NCBI RefSeq assembly: GCF_900090045.1
Contig: NC_041775.1
Location: 372,001-436,000, forward strand
DNA: 64,000 nucleotides
Direction of reading: 5' to 3'
Origin: Plasmodium malariae
Lineage: Eukaryota; Apicomplexa; Aconoidasida; Haemosporida; Plasmodiidae
The stretch's first letter is position 1. Every line of letters starts with the position of its first letter. Shown here piece by piece: positions 55,624 to 64,000 of this stretch. The translations under genes were made by a program, and so were the position numbers. The notes under the pieces are model-generated. The model was not told the origin of the DNA and ran no database searches. It saw only the letters and a program-made list of their open reading frames with translations.

Positions 55624-55740
55624 CTATTCTAAAGCTGCTTCACTTACAATACATTGCATATGCAGGTTTTATAGTTCTATTAAACGTTCTGGATACACAT
55701 AAGTTTTAAACAACGAAATAGTTATATATCATCCTTCTTA
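54785..55740. other. Intergenic (convergent) with an open, GC-elevated segment
   Basis: About 960 bp. T/A runs at 54817-54835 and 55089-55102; TA tract 55599-55622. A segment at about 55325-55560 is less AT-rich than its surroundings and is open in one frame on each strand for 80 codons or more. I could not assign a gene; see findings. Confidence 0.55.
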
Positions 55741-56019
55741 TCATCTCTGCTTAGGTTTTGGTGTACTTCCCTCAGGGAATTTATTTTTCAGTTTTCTTCT
55801 CAAAGTTTTAATATATCTTAACCTACCAGTACCCATTGTATTTCTTCTTTTTGCTTTTACTGACCAGTTAAATTTTCTTTTTTTAGCACTAGGGTAGCCA
55901 CAAGAAGCACATCTTTTTTTTTGTAAATGATAACTTCTCTTTCCACATCTTATGCAAAGAAAATGACTCTTCCCATTTCGCTTACCAAAGGATCCTGTTC
56001 CCTTGCCTGCCTTACCCAT
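55741..56019 (-). CDS. RPL37: 60S ribosomal protein L37 (eL37)
   Basis: A 92-residue single-exon cytosolic large-subunit protein. It has the zinc motif [20 protein letters not shown] (Cys-x2-Cys ... Cys-x2-Cys, residues about 22-41), the family core [20 protein letters not shown] and the end [10 protein letters not shown]. The N-terminus [19 protein letters not shown] aligns directly with other eL37 proteins, so the ATG at 56019 is right. Length matches the family (about 90-97). It faces away from the LARP gene, with a 3.2-kb gap that may hold a further small gene. Confidence 0.97.
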   Translation of the reverse strand: MGKAGKGTGSFGKRNGKSHFLCIRCGKRSYHLQKKRCASCGYPSAKKRKFNWSVKAKRRNTMGTGRLRYIKTLRRKLKNKFPEGSTPKPKQR

Positions 56020-56732
56020 TCTTTCGTGCCAAAATGTTTATACGCGTATTTAACTATTTATATATTTATGTAAATTTTATTATGCGCGTATTTATATATA
56101 TATATATATATATATAATTGTTAGCGTATAAATATATATACTCATATATGTATAATGTAAAATTAAGGCATACTTTAAAATGTGCTATATTATGCTTTGA
56201 CTTTTTAGCGTTCAAAAAAAATTAATCCTTTTCTGCTTTGATGCTATTTTTTTTTTTAACTGAATCTAAATATTCTTCCTCTTTATACTCACAATTTTAA
56301 AAATATATTGTGAATTATATTCAAGAAATTAATATTCTTTTCTTTTTTCTTTTTTTTTCTTGTGCTTAAGTTAATCATCAGTACATATTGTATATATATA
56401 ATATTATAAGCAACTGTTTTAATGAATTGTTTCATACCGTTACTTGATATATATACATATACGAGCAGCGAATGTGAAGAGGTATTATGTATGCCTTTTT
56501 TTTTTTTTTTTTTTTTGGGTAGCTTGCTTTACTTTTCATGTAAAATATTTATTCCTTTACAATTTTTTGTTGCATGTAAGTAAAACGTGTAATATGACAC
56601 AAATATTATTTTATATGATATATGTGCATAAATTTATTCAGAATATAGTTTTCATTTCCTTATATTTTTGCAATAAATCTATTATTAAAGGAAATATCAT
56701 TAGTAATTTTATTATTTTTATTTTGATTTTTA

Positions 56733-56763
<31 letters not shown>

Positions 56764-57098
56764 TTATTTTATTTTATATTATTTTATTATTTTGTTTTTT
56801 CCCGCTTTCTTTGTTTCCTTCTTCATTTAAAAGTATTACTTAAAAAACCAAGTGCACAGGAAAAGAAACAAAATTTTAATCATCGCCTTAAAACAGTAAA
56901 GTTAACAAGTGGAAGCTTCTACAGGGAAAGTATAATAATAATAATACATTAAAACAGATTTATTTATTATATACTATATATATATACACACATATATGTA
57001 TATTATCATGAATTCACCTTTATCCTGTGTTGTCGCTATAGGGGGTATACAAGTTTTTTTATTCCCCTTACTAGTAAAAATGGCAATGCCCTAAGATA

Positions 57099-57151
<53 letters not shown>

Positions 57152-58873
57152 AAATTCCGCCCAAGAGTTAAATTTAACTGAATGAAATATTATACAGTTT
57201 TTTAATGAAAAGTATTTAAAATATTTTTTAACAAAAAAGTTTTTCGGTATTATATTGTACGTATGCAAATATAAATATACGATATAGAAAACTTTTATGA
57301 AAAAAATTTTATTTTTCTCAAAATTCAAACTCCCTCCCCCTTTATCCCTCAATTTTTTTTTTTTTAATAAAAAATATGACCTGTTCATAATTTATGTATT
57401 TTTTCGCGAAATAGGATAAATGAATGTAGATAATAAAATGGTATTTCATCTTTTGAATAATTAAGCAAATTAGGGTGAAATTGATAAGCTATATATACAT
57501 ATATCCATACGTACGTACTGTTATAAGGATGGTATGTATTTAACTAAGTTTGTATGTATTTATAGTGTGTATATATACATATACAATGACATATGCCTTA
57601 TTTCACGAAATCTACATTTCGTGGAAGCATTTATCGCTTTATCTGTATTATTCAGCGAGTTTCATCTTTTAAAATTTAATATAAAATGTATATAATTATA
57701 TTATATCCTTATCATTATATTTACTCATAAAATAAATTTCTATCTACTTTTACGTATTCAATTTGAGTTATGGTAAGAATTCTGACGGTATATATATATA
57801 TATAATCAGACGCACCACCCATGTTATATTCCTTTACACCTCAATTCGTTTGTTATATTTTATATATTACTGCATTAAATGAAACGATAAAATAATTAAT
57901 GCTTCTTGCAACTTGCAAAGAAAAAAAAAAAAAAAAAAAAAAAAGTCTTATATACGCCTTTTCGTACATAACACGCGAAGAACAGTATGAAATGTTGGAA
58001 TAAAATTGTATACTGAAAAAGATTTTATTTTCTTTTTGCTTGATATACATACAACATATAATATATTAATAATAACAGTTTTCTTAAATTACTAAAATGT
58101 AATAGCATAACACCGTTTTGATAAGCTACTATTTATATATGCTAAGTAATAGGTTATACCATCATGGACATGAATCACAGGTTGACCTAGAATGATTTGG
58201 TGAAAAATATGTAAACTTAATACATATATATTAAAAAGCATTAAGTTCCTTAAAGTGTTAAAAGTTGTCGTGTAAAAAGACAAACGTAAAGGCAAAATAA
58301 ATGTGCAAATTGCTTTCAAAAATTATGAACACGTAGTCTTAAACGAGATTATTTCTCCTCAGGAAAATATATAGATGCAAAATTCATAACATGCACAACA
58401 CATGTAAATGCATGTATGTTTGTTAATATGTATATATATACATTTTTTTACATATGTATTATGTACATATAAATAATGAAATGTTAATTTAAACCTAGAG
58501 ATATCCTTTCCAAATCTTGCAAAGTCATACATCCGTACAATTTAATGTAGCCATATGTATAATACGAAAGGGAAATTATGACAAAATTTTCATACACTAC
58601 ACTACACCATTAGCTGCACCAGCTATACTTGTTATGCAGCTCTCACTGCTTGAACACCTTGTAATATAAAAATAAAAGTGTAAACGGTATGTCATACTCT
58701 CATAGTCGTAAATATATCTATTTTATTGTTATGTTAACTGTACTGCATCCGAACTTCAATAAATTCGAAAAAAAAAAAAAAAAAAAAGGAATTGTAAAAA
58801 CAAAAGAAAAAAAAAAACAAAATGAAAAAAAACAAAATGAAAAAAAAACAAAATGAAAAAAAAAGCAAAAATG

Positions 58874-58952
<79 letters not shown>

Positions 58953-59252
58953 AAGGCTAAAAAGCAAAGTGAAAAAAACAAAAAGCTAATAAAGTAATAA
59001 GGTGGATAAGGTGAAAAAGCATAAAAGGAAAAATAAGTGAAAAAATAAATAATTCAAAAATTATAATCAAATAAATTATATATAAAATACACATTATTTT
59101 CACACACAAAATTAAATGGTAATATAATATATATATATATGTGGTGTTGTTGTATTTTATATAAAAGGCAAATAGTCAAAAGGCTAACACACATGAATTT
59201 TTTTTTTTTTTTTTTATGCAGTTTCTGCATATTTTTTGAAATACTGTATTTG
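56020..59252. other. Intergenic gap with exon-like islands
   Basis: 3.2 kb between RPL37 and the LARP gene. It has TA tracts (56096-56116, 57102-57147), an ATTTTT repeat (56727-56780) and A-runs (57917-57943, 58767-58788, 58874-58938). Less AT-rich, open segments at 56900-57090, 58092-58210, 58490-58545 and 58608-58657 look exonic, but strand and joins are unresolved except for the candidate at 56902-57090. Confidence 0.5.
56902..57090 (-). CDS. Possible last two exons of an unidentified small gene
   Basis: Exon 57090-57018 lies between TTTATCTTAG and a GTGAAT donor. It reads GIAIFTSKGNKKTCI and then PPIATTQDK plus one base. A CCCTGTAG acceptor at 56919 then gives an in-phase end, EASTC-stop (56902-56904). 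The composition is protein-like and the segment stands out from TA-rich flanks. Upstream exons would have to lie beyond the TA tract at 57102-57147 and could include the islands near 58.1-58.7 kb. No family recognised. Confidence 0.3.
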
Positions 59253-62200
59253 TTAAAACACATTTAATTTCCAACAAAATTGGTCATCTCGTTTTCTAAA
59301 AAGAGAAACGTTCTCTTTCATTAATTTATCAATACATTCTGGGGGTGCATCAACATTCGTGAGTTTTTTGCATGAGTCCATAATATCTACATAGGAGTAC
59401 TTTAAACTTTGCGAGCTGGTATTGGTATTAATGTTGTTCCTGTTGCCATTTCCTCCGTTGTTAGTGTACTTACTGTTGCTGATATCCTCAATTTTGTTTT
59501 TACTCTTGAATGCCCTTTTTTCATCATAATACATTCCATTATTACTACAATTGTTATTATTACTATTACTTTTACCGTTAATGTTATTATTGTTGTTACT
59601 ACTACTGCTATTATTATTGCTATTATTATTGCTATTATTATTGCTACTATTATTGCTATTATTATTGCTATTGTTATTGCTATTGTTATTGCTATTGTTT
59701 TTGCTATTGTTATTGCTATTGTTATTGCTATTGTTATTGTTGTTCTTTTCTTTGTTAAGCAAAAATTTATTACTGTTAAAGCCTTTCTTAACAGCATTTT
59801 TTGAATGATCCTTTACATCGTTGTTAAAGGAGTGAAAATCATTTTTTCCATTAAGATCTTTTTTATTGTTTTTTTTATCCATGTTGTTAAATAACTTTTC
59901 TTCCTCATTATTATCCATAATTTCGTCTTCACCACTTGATCTGTCACGTGTATTATTAATATCGGTATTACCACTATTACTGCTGTTATTAATATTCTGC
60001 TCTCCATCTACTCCTCCATTTATGTATTTTTCATCTTCCATTAATTTTAAACCCATTTTTTTTTTCCCGCCTTCTTTTATTTTAACTGCGTCATTTGTGT
60101 CTTCAACTGCTGTTGTGTCTTCTCTATATTTGTAATCATTTTTCTTTTTCTTTTTTTCTCCTTCTGGTCTTGTTATAACTTTTGTACCATCTAATGCCTC
60201 ATTTACATTATCATCTCCTGCTCCGACTACTCCTGCTCCGGCTACTCCTCCTCCTACTTTTTTTTCAGCATTTTTTGTATTTTTTTTGTTAAAATAATTC
60301 TTTCCACTATTTTTTCTTTCTAATGATTTCGACTTGTTTTTCACTGAGAACGAATCGAACTTTAAGGTTAGTTCTTTTTTATTGTATTTGTTATTTGTCT
60401 TTGAATTTTTATTATGCTCATTGTTTTTCATAGCACTTTTGTTATTGCTGTTCCCATTGTTTCCATTATTACCGCTATCATTATTACCGCTTCCATTATT
60501 AGCGCTGCCATTATTACTATTGTTGTTACTGCTATTACTGTTATTACCGTTACCGCTGCTATTACTACTACTACTACCCTTCTTGCTGGCACCTCTACCA
60601 TTGTTATTACTGCTGCTATTGTTATTACTGCTACCCATTCCGTTAGTATTTCCACCACTACTGCTGTTATTGTTATTGTTGTTTCCGTTGTAACTGGTGC
60701 TGTTGCAGTTGCTACTGCTTCTGCTTTTATTACCTTTTCCCTCATTATTATTCGTGCTGTTTGGATTACTACTGTCTTTGTTGTTTACACTATTCTTCTG
60801 TTTATTTTCAGAATCTTTAGAATTCTTGTTTATTCTATTGTTGTACGAACTTTTTTCATTTACAACATTCTCCTGATGATATTTCCTCGATTCGTCCACA
60901 TATTTTTCATTCTTATTACTATTACTATTATTATTGTTGTTACTATTACTATTACTATTACTATTTTTGTTACTATTACTATTTTTGTTACTATTACTAT
61001 TGTTGTTACTGTTACTATTGTTACTACCACCGTTATTAATACTGCCACCTTCTACATGATACATACTACTCCCAATGTTATGGTTATATACACTATTGCT
61101 GTAATTATTATACACATTACTACCACTGTTTTCCGTATTACCATAATAACCTACACACGCTACCATTCCCATATGATTAAAATTATCATGCATTCCTCCT
61201 CCTCTAAGTATAATATTGTTATTATTATTACTGTTATCTCCAACTACTCCCTTCATATATTTCATCCCTTTATTGTTATACATGTGTTTATTTTTTATTT
61301 CATTTCCTTGCAAATAAGAGTTGGAGCCATACATATTATATGCGTTATATGCGTCACATGCATTCATATTTGTAAACATATTATACGATGGATTGTTCAT
61401 AGTGTAACTATAATAATTCATATATGCATCATAGTTAGATGTACCATTATTTCCGTTATGCGTATATATATTATTATCATAACTATTTAAAGCATTCGGA
61501 AAAAAATATAGATTATTAAAATGAAGATATTGTTTGGGACCTCCTCCTAATGGCATTACACCAGTATTATTATTCATCAAGTTCATATTATGACTACTAC
61601 TGCTGTGCGTTACAGAGTTAGGTGGACCAGAAATATGTGAACCCCCTGCAACTGAACTACTACTGTTGTTGTTATTGTTATGACCATTGTTAGTATTATT
61701 GTTCACAATGCTTCCATTAGCATTAGTACTAGCACTATGATTACCACTAGAATTAACATTTCCACTGGTACTAACACTGGCGTTTATTATATTAACATTT
61801 GAAATGGTATTAATATTATTTCCACCTCTGACGTTGGATCCAATGCTTTCCAAGTTACCGCTGACACTACCTACTACCCTACCGCCACTACTATGATTAC
61901 TATTACTATTACTATTACTATTATTATTATTGTTATTATTATTACTACTATTACTATTATTACTATTACTATTACTATTATTATTATTACTATTATTATT
62001 ATTATTATTATTATCATTACTATTATTGTTACTGCTGGTATTATTATTATTTATCACCGTCTTGAGTATGTTGTTTTCAATTATGCTTTGAATCTTTTGT
62101 GTAGTTTTGATACGCACATTTAACTTCTTCTCATTGACTGATTTAGTTTTTAAAAATTGTGCTAGCGATTCTGTTTTCTTTTCATTTCTCAAAGTAATAA

Positions 62201-64000
62201 ATATGGTATTATTCACATCATTCCTAATATTTAATAAGTCGTTTGATTGAATATTTGGACAACTCAAAACAATACATTTTATGGTATTGATATAATGAGA
62301 ATTTATGTCCCTTATAATTATAACATTCCTTTTATTATTTAAATTTAACAGAAAGTCTTTACTCTCTTCATCCAATGAAAATTTTAAATTGTTTGCTAAT
62401 TCATTCGAACTACCGCTCTTTACTCCACTTTTGCTATTGTTCTTACCATTCACTGTTATAATGCTATTACTAAACACATTCGTAATACCATTTCTATTGT
62501 TCCCCTCCATATTATTCTTTGACTCGTTTACTTTATTTAAACAATTTACTTCTTCACTAGTTCCTACTACAGCTACTACTACTTCATCAACATCATGAAC
62601 AGCAACAAAATCTTCCTTCTTTTCTATGGACGATTCTTTTTCATTTATAACATCATTTTTATTATCCTTTATATTACAATTCTCATTTTTACTATTACCA
62701 TGACCATCTACTATTACCTCTTCCTCTGCATCTGCTGCCTCTTTTTTTTCATTCTTTTCATTTCCCTTACAACCTAAGAAAACATCGTCCTTCCTTTGTT
62801 GATGTACCTTATCATCGTTCGATTTGTCACCCTGAGCATCAACACGATCACTATCATTATTCATCAATTTGTCGTTTTCACAAGTTCCTCCTTCATCGAT
62901 AGTAACAACATTACAGTCCTCCTTCTTAAGAACTGTTTCATCCCTTTCCTCAGGTCCAACCTTATTACCACTCATTTTGGTAGTAGTACCTGTACTTTCA
63001 CTACTTTTCTTCTCTTCTACGTTCTTATCCTTTTGTGCATTCGATTGCACCTTTGTTTCATCTTCACAATTATCACTGAACAACTTTTTACTTTTTATAC
63101 AGCTACTACCGCTGCAGGTAGTTGTATGCACCGTATTCGGAATAGTACCATCTTGAATCGTTTTATCACTTGCTATATTCATTTTAACGTTACTGGTGGA
63201 ACGTGAAACAGAACTGTTAATGGAGTCTACTACTCCAAGCTTGTCTATCTCAGATGAACCACCTTCCTCCTTCTTATTCGAGTTAATGCACTTCAAGTCA
63301 TTTAGCACGTTAGCAAGAATGGTAGTACCGTTACTACTACTATTACTATTGGCAATGGTAGTGTTTAGAAGGGGGGCTATATATGGATGTTTCGCTATAA
63401 TATCAATACTTAACTTAACATTATTATACATGTAGTACAATAAATAATTATCTGACATAATATTTTCCCTCTTAAAAATTTCAATAACTCTATTTTTAAT
63501 TTCATTATACAAAGTTGATGAATTCAAATTTTTGAAATTTTTCTTTTTATTTTTATCATATAAATATTTTTTATTTTTTTTCATTTTAATATTATCATGA
63601 TACAGGTTAAAACAATTATTGTTACTATTAATACTGCTATTCATACTGTTCATGCTGTTCATACCGCTCACACTATTCATACCGTTCATACTGCTCATAT
63701 TGTTCATATTATTATTAATATTACTATTATTATAATTCGAGTTGGCGAAATATATATTATTCATATTATAATAATAGTAATTCAGAGGCATATAATTATA
63801 AAAGTCATTTACCATATTATTATAACTATAACGCATATCATAACTGCTCTCGTTATTGTATCCATCCGTAACTGCTCCGGCTGACGCTACCACGGCTCCT
63901 GCTGGACCCGTAGCACCTCCATACATCTTCGGACTGTAATAATTTGACATGTCAATATTTTTATTATCATTTTCATCAACACAATAGTTATAATTATAAC
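59253..64000 (-). CDS. La-related RNA-binding protein (LARP4-type), Asn-rich; 5' end possibly outside window
   Basis: The frame is open from the window edge to a stop at 59253. The first visible ATG is at 63950 (1565 residues), but codons before it stay open to 64000, so the true start may lie beyond. Residues about 145-190 match a La motif: YNEIKNRVIEIFKRENIMSD, then NYLLYYMYN, then LSIDIIAKHPYI (compare Q-I-E-Y-Y-F-S-x-x-N-L-x-x-D-x-F-L). Residues about 543-625 match the LARP4-style RRM: VIIIRDINSHY, then a Cys-Pro, NNTIFITLRNEKKTESLAQF, and KLNVRIKTT. About 350 residues of acidic low-complexity sequence separate them. After about 640 come long Asn/Ser/Gly tracts and a conserved-looking tail, PPECIDKLMKENVSLFRKRD and QFCWKLNVF. 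LARP4 proteins bind mRNA tails and affect stability and translation in the cytoplasm. The fold call is by eye. Confidence 0.7.
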   Translation of the reverse strand, partial: YNYNYCVDENDNKNIDMSNYYSPKMYGGATGPAGAVVASAGAVTDGYNNESSYDMRYSYNNMVNDFYNYMPLNYYYYNMNNIYFANSNYNNSNINNNMNNMSSMNGMNSVSGMNSMNSMNSSINSNNNCFNLYHDNIKMKKNKKYLYDKNKKKNFKNLNSSTLYNEIKNRVIEIFKRENIMSDNYLLYYMYNNVKLSIDIIAKHPYIAPLLNTTIANSNSSSNGTTILANVLNDLKCINSNKKEEGGSSEIDKLGVVDSINSSVSRSTSNVKMNIASDKTIQDGTIPNTVHTTTCSGSSCIKSKKLFSDNCEDETKVQSNAQKDKNVEEKKSSESTGTTTKMSGNKVGPEERDETVLKKEDCNVVTIDEGGTCENDKLMNNDSDRVDAQGDKSNDDKVHQQRKDDVFLGCKGNEKNEKKEAADAEEEVIVDGHGNSKNENCNIKDNKNDVINEKESSIEKKEDFVAVHDVDEVVVAVVGTSEEVNCLNKVNESKNNMEGNNRNGITNVFSNSIITVNGKNNSKSGVKSGSSNELANNLKFSLDEESKDFLLNLNNKRNVIIIRDINSHYINTIKCIVLSCPNIQSNDLLNIRNDVNNTIFITLRNEKKTESLAQFLKTKSVNEKKLNVRIKTTQKIQSIIENNILKTVINNNNTSSNNNSNDNNNNNNNSNNNNSNSNSNNSNSSNNNNNNNNSNSNSNSNHSSGGRVVGSVSGNLESIGSNVRGGNNINTISNVNIINASVSTSGNVNSSGNHSASTNANGSIVNNNTNNGHNNNNNSSSSVAGGSHISGPPNSVTHSSSSHNMNLMNNNTGVMPLGGGPKQYLHFNNLYFFPNALNSYDNNIYTHNGNNGTSNYDAYMNYYSYTMNNPSYNMFTNMNACDAYNAYNMYGSNSYLQGNEIKNKHMYNNKGMKYMKGVVGDNSNNNNNIILRGGGMHDNFNHMGMVACVGYYGNTENSGSNVYNNYSNSVYNHNIGSSMYHVEGGSINNGGSNNSNSNNNSNSNKNSNSNKNSNSNSNSNNNNNSNSNKNEKYVDESRKYHQENVVNEKSSYNNRINKNSKDSENKQKNSVNNKDSSNPNSTNNNEGKGNKSRSSSNCNSTSYNGNNNNNNSSSGGNTNGMGSSNNNSSSNNNGRGASKKGSSSSNSSGNGNNSNSSNNNSNNGSANNGSGNNDSGNNGNNGNSNNKSAMKNNEHNKNSKTNNKYNKKELTLKFDSFSVKNKSKSLERKNSGKNYFNKKNTKNAEKKVGGGVAGAGVVGAGDDNVNEALDGTKVITRPEGEKKKKKNDYKYREDTTAVEDTNDAVKIKEGGKKKMGLKLMEDEKYINGGVDGEQNINNSSNSGNTDINNTRDRSSGEDEIMDNNEEEKLFNNMDKKNNKKDLNGKNDFHSFNNDVKDHSKNAVKKGFNSNKFLLNKEKNNNNNSNNNSNNNSKNNSNNNSNNNSNNNSNNSSNNNSNNNSNNNSSSSNNNNNINGKSNSNNNNCSNNGMYYDEKRAFKSKNKIEDISNSKYTNNGGNGNRNNINTNTSSQSLKYSYVDIMDSCKKLTNVDAPPECIDKLMKENVSLFRKRDDQFCWKLNVF
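59560..59745 (-). repeat. Asn/Ser codon microsatellite in the LARP gene (C-terminal)
   Basis: Twelve-base units of ATT/GCT type (on the coding strand AAT AAT AGC AAT) encode NNSN repeats with one Lys variant. It produces spurious poly-Leu and poly-Ile plus-strand ORFs. Confidence 0.95.
61890..62050 (-). repeat. Asn/Ser codon microsatellite in the LARP gene (after the RRM)
   Basis: ATT/ACT/GTT triplets on the plus strand read AAT, AGT and AAC on the coding strand, giving more than 40 Asn/Ser residues just C-terminal to the RRM-like domain. Similar shorter tracts lie at 60430-60690 and 60915-61035. Confidence 0.95.

Noticed and set aside
56096..56116. TA dinucleotide tracts (here and at 13957, 23780, 24154, 53911, 55599, 57102) considered as origins or promoters
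   Set aside because: They occur in nearly every intergenic gap of this genome, so the sequence alone does not support a specific role.
58718..58981. Poly-Phe minus-strand ORFs
   Set aside because: Translation of long poly(dT)/poly(dA) runs; no conserved sequence attached.
60414..61490. 358-residue plus-strand ORF rich in Ile, Thr and Val
   Set aside because: It is antisense to the Asn/Ser-rich part of the LARP gene, where AAT/AGC codons read as ATT/GCT on the other strand. The La and RRM motifs support the minus strand.

Overview
This is nuclear DNA from a malaria parasite (Plasmodium). The evidence is extreme A+T richness outside genes, long poly(dA)/poly(dT) runs, short AT-rich GT-AG introns, and asparagine, serine and lysine tracts inside conserved proteins. 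The protein order (ORC2, MCM7, a SAC/5-phosphatase, a DEAD-like helicase, RPS29, a CAP protein, ATP synthase subunit c, an importin-7-like protein, RPL37) matches, as I remember it, a conserved block on P. falciparum chromosome 7. The composition is less AT-rich than P. falciparum and far more AT-rich than P. vivax, so I lean towards a P. malariae- or P. ovale-type species. That is inference only.

Layout. 1-4122: the 3' part of a large unknown plus-strand gene with a poly-serine tract. 5910-11472: ORC2 (+) and MCM7 (-), tail to tail, both for DNA replication. 14156-22896: a giant two-domain phosphoinositide phosphatase (-), with a one-base frame break in a microsatellite. 26315-29752: a degenerate DEAD-box helicase (-). 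31054-37654: three intron-rich minus-strand genes (RPS29, a CAP/CRISP protein, mitochondrial ATP synthase c), rebuilt here by joining exons. 40115-43834: importin (+). 44610-51073: a nine-exon unknown minus-strand gene of about 1627 residues with a leader-like N-terminus. 52471-53093: a three-exon twin-CX9C mitochondrial protein (+). 54097-54784: a small lysine-rich protein (+). 55741-56019: RPL37 (-). 59253-64000: a La-related (LARP4-type) protein (-), whose start may lie beyond the window.

The genes do not form one pathway; this is a housekeeping core region. ORC2/MCM7 serve replication. RPS29, RPL37 and LARP serve translation. ATP synthase c and the CX9C protein serve mitochondria. The importin serves nuclear transport and the SAC/5-phosphatase serves membrane lipid signalling.

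I see no tRNA, rRNA, transposon, CRISPR array or subtelomeric gene family. The most interesting items are the degenerate helicase, the frame-broken phosphatase, the nine-exon leader-bearing gene, the micro-exons (9, 13 and 30 nt), the LARP identification, and several exon-like islands in 23.6-25.5 kb and 56.9-58.7 kb that may be unannotated small genes.
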